Shown in pieces: positions 12,161 through 23,184 of a stretch of 64,000 bases of DNA (its first letter is position 1; each line of letters opens with the position of its first letter). The translations under genes were made by a program, and so were the position numbers. The notes under the pieces were generated by a model, which saw nothing but the letters and a program-made list of their open reading frames with translations, ran no database searches and had not been told where the DNA came from. Source of the DNA: Hypomyces perniciosus (lineage: Eukaryota > Ascomycota > Sordariomycetes > Hypocreales > Hypocreaceae); NCBI GenBank assembly GCA_008477525.1, contig SPDT01000013.1:1287501-1351500 (forward strand), given 5' to 3'.

Positions 12161-13554
12161 TACAGTGGGGATGCCAAAGTTTCGCGCCACTACTTAGCAA
12201 AACGCGTGTCACGCGTTATTATCCCACCACACAATACCAACACTACAACTTTCAACCTCAATTACGCAACCAATATGCCTCGGATTCAAGCCAAACCACA
12301 TTGGAGTCCTCACAAGAGGACTCGAATTGTAGTTGCTCATGAATTAGGACTGTCCCGACCCGAGATTGCGGCTAGGGAAGGAGTCTCGCCACGGTCTATC
12401 CAAGGCATCGTCAAACGGTATCAGACCCAATAAAGTGGTAAAAGTCATTTACGCTTAGGGCGGCCGTTACTTTTAAATGAAAGATGTAAAAGACGATTAT
12501 TCCGTATTATTGCTATTGACCCTTTTATTTCAATTAAAAAATTGCTTGTTCAAGCTGGTTTAGAGTATTATCCACAGACTTTAACTCGGTTCCTTAAAAA
12601 AACTGGTATCCAATACTATAAGGCGCTCAGGCGGCTAAAATTAACTGAAACGATTACTTGAAACCGACTTATATTTGCTCGCAAGTATATTACGAATCCA
12701 GAGAATATATAAAAGCACTGGATCTTTTCAGTTAAAACTACAATTGCGCGTGGCGATACAGAGAGGCAAAAATAGGTTTTCTGTAAACCAGTATATTAAC
12801 TTTAATCGCGAATTGCAATATTATCTAACTAATTATAGGAAAGCCGATTATATCCTGAGAATTTCCAGCTAAAGCAGAAGCTGATACGTTATTTACAGAT
12901 GTTCTGGGCTGCTTTTGCATGCAATTCGAGGATATCTTTAATACCTTTACTTGGCGATCCAGATGCACTACGCGGCGGCGTATTAGGTCGCCGAATCCTT
13001 GAATGTTTAAAAGAAAACCTTCCAACAATTGCAGAGCCTGGATATTTCTTTATCCAAGATAACGCTTTAACCCATAAAGCAAGGATTATGCAAGTGTGGC
13101 TTAAGCAATGGGCTTGAGAAAATGGCATAACGCTGGTCGACTGGCTGCTTTACTCACCTGACCTTAATCTAATCGAAAATCTCTGGAAGCTGTTAAAGGA
13201 AAAAATTATAGAATTACATCCTGAACTCTCTGATATGCTAAAAAACAATACAACGCTTCAGAGGCTTATTTAAGCAGCGGTTGAAGTTTGGGAGCTATTT
13301 GAAGATGAACTGTTAGAACGGTTGGCATTATCGATAGGCCGCCGACTTCAGGCCGTTATTAACACCAATAGAGAGTATACTAAATACTAGGAATACTTTT
13401 ATAGGTAATTTAAACCTATAGAATTCGATTGAATTATATAGAATTTAAATTGATTTTGATTTGGCTGTATAATAGCGATTTGAAGTTTATGTGGTGTTAC
13501 TACGCGACTTACTTTTTGATATAGGTGGCGCGGAACTTTTGCGAACCCACTGTA
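12161..13554 (+). mobile_element. Tc1/mariner-type transposon (impala-like), inactive
   Basis: TA target duplications (12,161-12,162 and 13,553-13,554) bound a 1.39-kb element with imperfect terminal inverted repeats. The left end reads CAGTGGGGATGCCAAAGTTT and the inverted right end CAGTGGGTTCGCAAAAGTTC, both continuing into CGCGCCAC. The transposase between them is degraded. Size, TIRs and protein fit the Tc1/impala group of filamentous fungi. The ends look intact enough to be cut by a transposase supplied from elsewhere, but that is inference. Confidence 0.9.
12275..13390 (+). pseudogene. Tc1/impala-like transposase, broken
   Basis: The N-terminal helix-turn-helix region (12,275-12,433) is open and reads MPRIQAKPHWSPHKRTRIV then LSRPEIAAREGVSPRSIQGI, a DNA-binding domain typical of Tc1 transposases. 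The frame then meets TAA at 12,431, with further stops and frame changes. The catalytic part is recognisable: FFIQDNA (13,050-13,070) holds the second aspartate and YSPDLNLIENLWK (about 13,152-13,190) the glutamate. TGA at 13,116 replaces a tryptophan codon (TGG to TGA), and the final stop is TAG at 13,388. The upstream frame extension to 12,206 lies in the TIR side and is unlikely to be translated. Confidence 0.85.
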
Positions 13555-14737
13555 CTACTCCATTCAATTGTTTTTGGGGTAAGTTTTAGCATGCCAAGAA
13601 GTTCCTCTTACAATATGTGCTCCTGTTAGATTGACATTTATGTAATGAGGGCGTAAGCAACTGATATCCGAGAATTGGGGTGGCTCTAGCCGTATAAGAC
13701 CTATATAAGGAATAGGGGTGCAGGAAGAAGCTATATCTAGAAAAACGCGAGATGCAGGGAGATATATATATAATATACAGACAATAGCAATATTACTGCT
13801 AAACGCGATAGATTAACCCCTTATTACTCTAAACGCCTATCTAGTGTTTCTAATAATTAAAAGTCTTAATCATTTAAACAAGCTATTTACGCAATACTAG
13901 AAGAAACGCGAAAACTAGTTATTAAGATAGCAACTGCAGTATCTACGAAGAATACAGTCTTCCTTAAATCCTTGAAGGATTAGGAAGTATAGAACTTAAA
14001 CTTTATTGCAGTAATAAATGCCTTACAAATCTGGCCACTAATTAACCTAAATTTACTAAAATAACCTAAATAAAAATTAATACTAGTAGACTTTTTAGTA
14101 TTTTTAAAGGTAATTAAAAAAGAAGTCTAGACTATAGTTAGGATAGGGAGTAAGCCTATAGGAAATCTACTAGGTGGAATTATATAGGGAGTGAATGTAG
14201 GAAGAATAATAGGGGTTTTAATGCAAAAACCTAAGCTTAAGAACCTAGGTCTTTAAATAATTTAATAATGTTAAGTGAAGAAGTGGAAGAAAAAGAAGTA
14301 AAAGGCTTAGGTTTTAAGATAATAGTTATTAAAGAACGCGTTTCAAGAGTATAAGTTTAATACTATAGTAACCTATTAATTAAGTATTACTGTTAATATT
14401 AAAAAAAGACGCAATATATAAGAAAGTTTACTAATAATAGAAAAGGGAGAGAGCTGTTTTCTCGAAAGCAATTAAATAAATTATTAATACTATTAGTAAT
14501 TATTATTAAAAGGGTTATTATAAGAATATAACGTTAACTTAGGAAACCTATATTAACTTAAAAACTTGATTTAGTGTAAATTAAGCTACATTGCAGTTAA
14601 AGGCTTAAGATTACTATTAAGTTGCAATTTAGCTCTTAATACAGGTTTTAATAGATTTTAAAGCCTGGATTAATGTTTAGGCAGAAGTATTTAAGAATAT
14701 AAAAGATTAAGGCGCTTTAATTGCTTATAATTAATAC
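13555..14737 (+). pseudogene. Degenerate coding remnant of unknown type in AT-rich sequence
   Basis: Between the Tc1 element and the T3 element the plus strand has a frame (about 13,893-14,260) that reads like protein broken only by TAA/TAG: AILEETRKLVIKIATAVST, later GSKPIGNLLGG and MQKPKLKNLG. I do not recognise the family; a gag or transposase remnant is possible. TATAAGACCTATATAAGG at about 13,696 looks like a promoter or LTR remnant. 14,270-14,737 is more AT-rich with no readable frame. Confidence 0.35.
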
Positions 14738-15490
14738 ATGTAAATAGTATATTATCCCTTTCCTTCCTTCTTTCCCTTCTTCCCTCTTTATCTGCACTTT
14801 GTCTATCAAATGGTAGCAATCTAAGCGTTTTTCGATCGCAAGACCTTCATACACGCGCCATACTGGCAACCACAAGCAACCATCTCGGCATTTCCTTCTA
14901 GCAAGCAAGAAAGCCTCTGTAAACGAAGATATTAGCTAACCAACCTGCTAACAAAACCGCCAAACCAAACCGCATTAATCCTGGTTTTTACTGTTTCCCT
15001 CGCGAGACTACGCCGCTTCTAAAACGATCTACAGCTATTCCTTTTACTAGGCTTTACAGCTATTTTTTTATTAAGCGATGTTCCTCTTATAATTTTCCTT
15101 AAATTCAATTCGATTCGCAATGCACCTTCAGAATCAATGCTCTTCAAGCCCAGCTAAGCAGACCCAGCAGCAACGCGTTATAGCCCCTTTTCCCAGACCA
15201 GTTCAACAATACGTTATAGCCCCTGCTCCAAGACATATTCGACAACGCGTTATGGCCCCTATTCCAAGACTAAGGCAGCAATTCGACTATGACACTGATC
15301 CCGGTCAGGAATTCAGTCTAGAATTCGGTTAGGAATATGACGTTTATAACGGTTAAGGATAGGATTAAGGGAATCCGAGGACGCATTCTTTTTTAATTAA
15401 GGCGGCGGCATTTGATATATATAAATAGTGTACTGTCCCTTTCCTTCCTTCCTTCCCTTCTTCCCTCTTTATCTGCACTTTGCATATCAA
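14738..15490 (+). mobile_element. Mini LTR element T3 carrying a small ORF
   Basis: Direct repeats of about 71-73 bp (about 14,739-14,808 and 15,419-15,489) share a pyrimidine-rich core, CCCTTTCCTTCCTTC and TTCCCTCTTTATCTGCACTTTG, and end TATCA. Two bases after the left repeat is TGGTAGCAATCTAAGCG (about 14,811), a sequence of the TGG... type seen in tRNA primer-binding sites. The interior (about 600 bp) is much less AT-rich than its surroundings and contains a 70-codon ORF. No clean TSD could be read (ATACA against ATAAT), so the exact ends are uncertain. Confidence 0.55.
15120..15332 (+). CDS. Small Gln/Pro-rich protein with three 14-residue repeats (element T3)
   Basis: A 70-aa ORF from MHLQNQCSSS to LEFG. 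After a Gln/Ser-rich start it has three imperfect repeats of 14 residues built on QRVIAPFPRP (QQRVIAPFPRPVQ, QQYVIAPAPRHIR, QRVMAPIPRLRQ), followed by an acidic tail, DYDTDPGQEF. The stop at 15,330 is TAG in GGTTAGGAA, and the same frame continues with only TAG/TAA interruptions to about 15,420 (EYDVYNG, then GNPRTHSFLIKAAAF). It may therefore be the start of a longer, RIP-shortened frame. It lies inside the mini LTR element, where a gag-like role is possible. No known domain was recognised. Confidence 0.4.
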   Translation: MHLQNQCSSSPAKQTQQQRVIAPFPRPVQQYVIAPAPRHIRQRVMAPIPRLRQQFDYDTDPGQEFSLEFG

Positions 15491-15524
15491 TAATGCTAAT
15501 AAATGGCTAAAAGACTTAATTTAT

Positions 15525-15789
15525 TGTCAGGAGACCGAATAATAGGGGTCAGACGGATCGGGCGAAGGGAGCGGCGACCCTAGGGAAGAGTGACGAAGTC
15601 TCGTAGCAAATAACTAGAATATTAAAGAGATAGATTCGAACTAGCAGGTAGGTGCCACAGTTGGATTTTATTGATCCCTGAGGTCTCTCTGCCTCGGGGC
15701 CAAGCTGCTGTTATAAACAATTGTCTAGGTCTTCTAGACTTCCCGGACCTTCCGGACCTTCCGGACCTCCGGACTAACTGGTCCTGACA
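15525..15789 (-). mobile_element. Solo LTR related to Gypsy element B
   Basis: 265 bp starting TGTCAGGAGACCG and ending GGTCCTGACA, with inverted TGTCAGGA ends and the TSD TTTAT on both sides (15,520-15,524 and 15,790-15,794). The segment 15,548-15,600 is the reverse complement of the 3' part of the Gypsy B LTR (shared CTCTTCCCTAGGGTCG and CGCCCGATCCGTCTG), so it is a relative in the opposite orientation. It has a short tandem run of TTCCGGACC at about 15,740-15,770. Internal sequence has presumably been lost by LTR-LTR recombination. Confidence 0.85.
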
Positions 15790-16336
15790 TTTATACAGTT
15801 ACTGCTATCCTTTTAAGTTAAGGATTAACTTTCTGGGGAGATTACTTATATAAAATTAATAGGAATATACTAATAATCTAGGAAATAGGCGCTGCACTGC
15901 TTTAGGAAGCTTGGGATTAAAGGATTTTAAAGAAATTAGCTAGTTAGGTAAAGAGAGGTGCTTTTAGATTTACCTATAACTCGGCAGGGTTAGAGGAAAA
16001 AGAAAAAGAAGTAAAGGAAAAAAAGCTAGATTAACTTTAGAGAGACTGTTTTTCCAGCCGATATTAATTTTTAAAGGATAAATATAACTTTTAGAAAAGA
16101 AAGAAAAGTAATATATATATAGTATATAAAGCTTAGAGAAGCTAGTGTTATAAGCTTAGGAAATGCTATTATATAAATAAAAAGATTACTATAAATATAT
16201 AGAAAAGAAATCTATTAATGTTTTAAGGAATTAAGCTTTAGTGAAAGTATAATTAAATATTTACAGAAAAGATTTAATATATAATAAGGGGAAAAAGATT
16301 AAAGAATAATATAATTTAATAACTTAAAAGACTAAT
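15790..16336. other. AT-rich, no gene seen
   Basis: Moderately AT-rich with a purine-rich stretch at about 15,990-16,030. No ORF or known motif is seen, and this is probably old repeat sequence. Confidence 0.45.
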
Positions 16337-16826
16337 TGTTAAACTAAAATGTAAAAGTAAAGATGGCTTCGCTAAAAGCAAGGTATATTTTGCAACTTAT
16401 AGGCTTATTTCAATATTCCCCCTCAAATAAACTTTAATTATTAATAATTGAAAATGTAAGCTGGATTTGAACTTATGCCCAGTTAAGTAGTATTCAAAAC
16501 TATACTGCTATATAACTTATTTAAGTTGCGTAGTTATAGTAGAATTATAGGTTAAAAGTTCAGTTAAACTATAGGTAGACTTCGACCTCGGACTTATTGA
16601 TACTGCTGATTGCAAGGGGTTCCCAAGCCTGTTCAGGGGTTAAGTCGGTTTAACTTTGGGCTTATTGCCGATTTCCTAGCTTAAAAAAATATGGGATTTT
16701 CTAGGATTCAAACCTAAGCGCAATAGAAGCGGCAGGGACTTATAACCTGTTAAACCAAACTGTAAAAGTAAAGACGCCTTCGCTAAAAGCAAGGCATATT
16801 TTGCAACTTATAGGCTTATTTCAATA
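16337..16826 (-). mobile_element. TRIM-like mini LTR element T2
   Basis: Two 79-bp direct repeats (16,337-16,415 and 16,748-16,826), starting TGTTAAAC and ending TTTCAATA, enclose 332 bp. The 5-bp TSD CTAAT is at 16,332-16,336 and 16,827-16,831. A C-rich run after the left repeat (ATTCCCCCTC) is a polypurine tract when read on the minus strand, giving minus orientation. Read on the minus strand the right-hand interior has tRNA-like boxes: TGGTTTAACAGG (A-box-like, crossing the LTR end) and GGTTTGAATCC (B box, about 16,695). A second B-box-like GTTCAAATCC is near 16,455-16,480. No ORF is seen. Confidence 0.75.
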
Positions 16827-16831
16827 CTAAT

Positions 16832-17263
16832 AGGTAAATGCTTTACTGCTTTTTTTATAGGTTAACTATATAAAGTATTGACAGTTATAGAGTACTTGCT
16901 AAAGAATTTAGTTTTCTTTAACTTAAAGTTAATTATGTATATCTATAATAAGATTTTATAATTTAATGATTTTTAAGCAGCGATATAAAAAGATAGTTTT
17001 ACTATTAAGGATTATATAGTCCTTATATTAAGATATAAGGATATTAATATTAAAGTTTAAAGTTAACGCAAATATTAAATCTTTATACTTTAAAATATAC
17101 TATATTATAAAAACTTTACTATAAATCTAGTGTTATTAAAATCACTTTAAAGATAAGGATATTAATAGGATAGTTAGTTATAGTATAACTGCCTTTATTT
17201 ATATTTAAAAGAATTTATATAGTAAGTTTTAAATAAATATAATTTGTTTATATTGGAATATAT
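16832..17263. other. AT-rich relic, no gene seen
   Basis: Highly A/T-rich with no ORF. It is the left flank of the Gypsy B insertion and continues at 24,394. Confidence 0.5.
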
Positions 17264-17525
17264 TGTTAGGAGACTGGAAGCTCCGGAGCTCTCATGATAT
17301 CACATAGGCCGGAATGTATATATAAGAGCAACTATAGTCCCCGAAGATATAGAACTTCAGAGACCAGTAAACTACTGCTGCTACACCTAACTACTAGTTT
17401 CTGGCTTATTACCTGCTTATTAGTATTTATCTCTCCTTTAAGTGACTGCTTTTTAACCTCCTTTACTTTTCCCTAAGGTCGCAGCCCCTCGCTTAATCTA
17501 TCTGCCCTAAAAAAGGTCTTTAATA
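17264..17525 (+). repeat. 5' LTR of Gypsy element B
   Basis: 262 bp, starting TGTTAGGAGACTGG and ending CTTTAATA (CTCTGACA in the 3' copy). The open frame inside it (17,294-17,476) is not a gene. Confidence 0.92.
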
Positions 17526-18499
17526 TACTAGTCTTTCACTATTCCTAGTAAAGGTGAAAAGACTATTAAAGTTGAAGATACCTTTAGCGGCAAATAACTA
17601 GCTTACTCCTAGTAAAGAGGCTATATCTTAAATGCAAAGACCTTTAAGTAGAGTTACTCCTCTAGATCGTTAACCGGGCCTTTTAGATAATACTTTGCTT
17701 ACAGAAAAAAAACTTGATGCTTGCATTCAGTAAATAAGAGAAAAGCAGCGAGTACATTTAAAAAGGAAATATTTAAACACTTTTCTTTAAGGAGAGAACC
17801 TTTCTTTTAAACTCCTAGAGATTAAAGGTTTATCGCCTATAACTAGCTTATTATATACTGCTAGTTTAAAATAACTTTATAAAGGCAATTAAAGTAAAGT
17901 GTAAATTTAAGCTCTTTATTATAAAAGAAAGTTTAAGCAGAATTATAGACTTTTTTTACTATTATTAAAGGGCAGTTTAAATTGTCCCTTAATACCTTTT
18001 CTTAAATAGCTTGCAAAATTACCTATACTGCTTCCTGCTTAAAAGGAGATATTTAATAGCAATAGGTTAGCTATTTTAGAGAGAAAGGCGGATCCGCTAA
18101 ATTAATTACTTAAAATGAATTTCATTAATGGCTTAAAGACAATAATTGCAATAGCCTAACCAGGTGCCATAAAGTAACTTTATAGATCTTTCGCCTATAT
18201 TAAGCTACTAGATAGAATTTTCAGTTATTCCTCTCTTAATTTAAGATTATTAAAAGCAAGTTCCCTAAGATAACTCCTCTACAGCTTAAGATTTATATAT
18301 TCTTACAGTGCCTTTCCCTTATAATAAATAAGTAGATACTTTACTATAGAATCCCTATAACCTAGCAGGAGTTGATTTATGCTGGTATAATCGCTAAGAC
18401 TCTTATGTGTGGCTGTATTAATAATGTAAATAGCTTTTAACAGGAATCTCGATCTTAAAAAAGATACAGGAAAACTAGACCTACTAGTTAACAGGGATT

Positions 18500-21400
18500 A
18501 TACTAAGATCACGCTATTAATACTTTAAAAAATATAATAACTGAAATATCCAGAGGTTTAAAAGAATAAAGAAACCTCTTTAACTTAGTAATTTATTGGA
18601 AATGTAATAGTCTTTACTTTAAGACCTCCTGCCAAGCTTTTAATTGCATAAAGTATAATAGCAAGCATTACTCTACTAAAAAGTATAATAACCCTATTTA
18701 GCTATACTTTACTGGCAGAAATATTAAACCTATAGTTTATTAAGCCTAAAAATACAATTACTATATAGATCCACCTATAAGACAATTAGAGAAAATGCAG
18801 CTAGGTAGCTACTAGCAATATATAAATGCCTTGTTTAATCCCGGCAGCAATATTTATATTATCTCTTTATAATAAAAGGATCAATTAATAAATCTATTAC
18901 CAGCTCTTAAGCTTACTGCTATTTTCCTAGGTGTTTCTGCTATAATTTATAGCTATATAAATATATTTATAAAGATAGTTAATAACTAGGGAGTAGAGAA
19001 GAAGTGGCTACTCTATTGCATTATCGCTAATAGCCTAGAAGACTTTATTTTAAGAAGACTTTGGTTTCGGGAAGCTAATCTTACCCTTTTATAGAAGCAT
19101 AATTAATAGAATTATCCTTTAACTAGGGATTCTATCACCTTAATAGCCTTTAAAAAGCAGCTATAATAAGCTATTAAAGAAGCCTAAATAGCTTTTATAT
19201 TAGCAATTAAAAAGAAGCTGGAAGTTAGGTTAGAAGCTTTAGAAGACCTACTATCTCCCGACTTAGATAAAGCTACTTCCCTAAAAGACTATAAGTCGGC
19301 CTTATATTTAAAATTGCTTCCTATATATTATAATTTCATTAATGTCTTCTCTACAAAAAAAGCTGCCAATATATTAATAAATCAATAGTATACTATTAAG
19401 TTAAAAGATAGGAAAATGCTTTTATAGAGTCCTATCTATAACCTAGTACCTAAAGAGCTAGAAGCTTTCTGCGAGTATTTGGAAAAAGCATTATAGAATA
19501 TATGGATTTGGCGGTCTGTTAGTCCTGCAGGTGCCCCTGTAATCTTTATACTAAAGAAAGGCGGTAAACTGTAAATGTATATTGATTTCTATACTTTAAA
19601 TAAAATAACTTATAAAAACCGCGCTCCTTTACTATTAATTTCTAAAATTCTTAATAGACTCTTATATACTAAGATTTTCACTAAACTTAATTTAAAAGAT
19701 ATATATTACCAGATACTTATCTATAAAAAAGAGAGGTAAAAGACAGTATTTCGCTGCTAATATAAATACTTTAAATGCAATATTATACTATTTAGCCTTA
19801 TAAATTCCCCTGCAACTTTTCAGCAATATATTAATAATATACTATAAAATCTAATTAATCTTATTTATATTATATATTTTAATAATATATTAATCTATAG
19901 CTGCACCTTTAAAGAGTATATACAGTATATTTACTAGGTTCTTAAAAAGTTATAAAACGTAAAGCTATATACTAATATTAATAAATGTATCTTTTATACT
20001 ACTTTAATACCTTTCTTTAAATATATTATTACACTTAATAGAATTAAGATAGAACAGTTATGCGTTTAAGCTATTACTGAATAGCTGGTATTTAAAAGCA
20101 TTTACAATATCCTTATATTTCTAAGATTTACAGGATTTTACTATTGCTTTATTAAAAATTACAGTAAAATTACAGTACCTTTAATAAATCTTATTTATAG
20201 GAAGTAAAAAGGTTTTTTATAGCTAAAGCCTAATACTCTTAAAGCTTTTTAACAGCTTAAAGGAAAGTTTTTAAAGAAACCTATTTTAATATATTATAAC
20301 CTAAAGGCGCCGATTTATATAGAGATAAACGCGTTAAACTATATAATTAAGGCAGTATTAGCTTAGTACTAGCGAGATGCCTGGCACCTTATAGTATATA
20401 TATTAAAAAAGCTAAATAATTCTAAATTATATTATTATACCTTTAATACTAAATTTTTTACTATTATAAAGGCTTTCTAAATATAGAGATACTATCTGGC
20501 TTATATAGGTATAGAGATTTAAGTTATAATAGACTATCTTAACCACTATTACTTTGCAGATAAGCAGAAGCTTTTACACTGGCAGGCAGAGGCTTTTAAT
20601 AAGCTAGCTCCGTTTAATTTTCGCATTAAATATAGGCCAGGGAAGTTTAACCCTGCTAATACTTTATCTCGATGCTTTGATTTTTATAATCTTGCTGAGA
20701 TTAAAGAATTGCAGTAAGGCTATATATTAATGATTTTGCAGCGTTTTTATAGTATTAAAGCCGATAGCCTATATAAACTAAAGGGATCTACAGTAGCGCA
20801 CTATAGTGACCAGGAATATATAAGGTCGCCTGTAAACAGGAGCGTTACTCCGGCATTGCCTTAGGTTAAGGGATAGGGATTAGATACTACTTAGCAGATA
20901 GCCTACCTGCAGAGTATAGTGGCTAGAGTTATAACTGCTGGTTTATAGGTTATATAGCAGACTACTGCAGGTTCGCCGCTAAAACTATAAAAGTCTTTGC
21001 GTTTAGCTGTCCTATAAGCTTAACAAGGAGATTACTTTATTCAGCAAAAGGTTTAGAGCTAGGGAGTAGTTAGTATATCTTATAGTAACGATTAGGTTAT
21101 CAGTAATAACCAGCTAGTTTACTATTAAGGCAGAGTCTATATACCGATAAATCTTTATACTGAGATTTTAATACTACTTTATAATAATCCAACTACTAGA
21201 TACTAGGGAGTTAATTATACTTTAAAACGCATTATACTAACCTATTATTAGTAAAGTATAAAGCGAGATATTAAGTGTTATATATCTATATATCATATTT
21301 GCTAGATAATAAAGGCGAGAACCTATTAACCTTATAGTAAACTTGCTTTATTACTAATACTAGAAAGACCTTTTAGAGAAATTTCTATAGATTTTATTAT

Positions 21401-22400
21401 AGATTTGCTGGAAATCCTAAACTATAAAGGCAAATACTTATATAATATGATTCTTGTTATTGTTAATTGATATATGAAATATGCCCTATATATACCTATA
21501 ATAGTATATATTATAAGCAGCGGAGTTGCTGACCTTTTTATGAAACATGTTTATTTAATTTTTGGAATACTATAAGGAATTATTTTTAATAGAGATCGAT
21601 TATTTAAATCTGGATTTTAGCGAAGTTTCTATCACCTATTTACTTATAAATAGCGATTTAGTATTACTTTTTACCTATAAACTAATAGTCAGACCGAACA
21701 GTAGAATCAAGCTTTAAAGCATTATTTATATTCTTTTTACAGTAAATAACAGGATAACTAGCTGCAAAAATTATCTCTTACTTAGTTTATATATAATAGT
21801 GCTAAACATTCTATAACTAGCTATTTACTAGCTTTCTTACTACTTAGCTATAAGCCTAACACTTTAGGTTATAATAGACTAACCTATTATAAATATTATA
21901 CTAATACTATTATAAAGGTAAAAGAGCTTTAAGCTACCTGTAAAATAGTTAAATAAACACTATAATAAAGCTAAAAAGAATATAAAAAGTAGTATAACAT
22001 TTATTAACTTAAAAAGAAATTCGCTATTAGCAATTAAGTATTACTTTCTATAAAATACCTAAAACTCCAGTAACCCAGTAAGAAACTCGCTAAAAAGTAT
22101 ATTAATCCCTACCAGATTAAACGCTAAATTAAAATAAATGGATTAATATATTAAATTTATCTCCTATTTTCTATTAAAATTTATAATATTTTCAATATTA
22201 TAAATCTTAAACTATATTATAGCTGTAAAGGAAAACCTTTTAAGCTAATAAATTACCTTTTTAGCGCTAAAGAAATATTTAAAGTTAAGAAAGTTATTAA
22301 TTATAAGTATAAAGGGATATAACGCTTATATTTAATTAAGTGGAAAGACTACTTAAAGACTAATAATACTTAATAAAAAAAAGTGATTTTACTAATATTA
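18500..22400 (+). pseudogene. Gypsy B gag-pol relic with chromodomain
   Basis: A zinc-knuckle-like stretch is at about 18,600-18,700. RT is at about 19,500-20,100: SPAGAPVIFILKKGGKL, then MYIDFYTLNKITYKNR, and a catalytic box, YFNNILIYS (about 19,876-19,905), in which both aspartates of FDD are now asparagine. RNase H runs to about 20,700 and ends KYRPGKFNPANTLSR. Integrase has a CYISIYHICQ zinc half (about 21,280), a core with FREISIDFIIDLL (about 21,370) and TNSQTEQ with the glutamate (about 21,690). The chromodomain is at 22,275-22,385 (IKWKDYLKTNNT). Stops are TAA/TAG from CAA, CAG and TGG. The element is dead but its layout is clear. Confidence 0.9.
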
Positions 22401-23184
22401 AATTAATTTAAAAGTATAAGCAGCGATTTACTAGTAAATAACTAGCTACTACTATTAAGTATTATAAAATTAAAAGGAGCAGGGTATTGCGCAGTTTTAA
22501 CCAGTTAATTAAAAACAGAAAACAAACTCGCAATAGCGTATATCTTGCAGTAAATAAACAATAACACTACTACTAAATAATAACTAGTTCTCTTTATCTT
22601 TAAATAGCACTTTATTATAATCTTCTATAGTAATAGGATATACTTAAGGAAATATAGGAATTTCAGTACGCTAATATATTATACAGTAATTAACTGAGAA
22701 CTGCCTATTATAAATAAAGAAATATATACTGGAATAAGAGTATACATAATAGCAGCAATAATAGTGAGAGAGTTTGCCTAATTAAGAGCAACTTAAAGGT
22801 TTAAGTGCTCTAAGTTTTAGCAGCAATGCTGCTTATTCGCTGCAGACTCTTTCTCTTTTCGCTCTTTAACTAGGCCTAACTTCTATTGCATTAATGTAAG
22901 GTTCTTTTTACATTAGACTTATAGTAGTACTATTATAGACTAGGTTCTTATTAGCCGCTATTATATAATAAAAAAGCAATATTAAAGCACTTACTTTATC
23001 GACAGGGGACTTTTAGGAATATTAAATTAATGCCTTAGCGGTATTAATAAATTAATAGGCAATTAAATCGCATAATTTATTGTTTAAAAAACAATAAAAA
23101 TATTTCTTAAAAGCAGCTAGTATAATATAAGTTAATATAGAAAGTTTTACTTTTTAATAGCATAAAACTTATATTTATTATTAC

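Noticed and set aside
12825..13128. Minus-strand frames across the Tc1 transposase
   Set aside because: Antisense to a recognisable catalytic domain (QDNA, SPDLN).
15120..15290. CRISPR-like spaced repeats
   Set aside because: The 42-bp units are contiguous and in frame with the ORF; this is a coding tandem repeat in a eukaryotic genome.
16690..16760. Functional tRNA gene on the minus strand
   Set aside because: A and B boxes and a T-arm can be drawn, but the acceptor stem does not pair and the A box overlaps an LTR end.
17294..17476. 60-codon frame in the 5' LTR of Gypsy B
   Set aside because: Lies wholly within LTR sequence; the equivalent frame in the less mutated 3' LTR is not a known protein.
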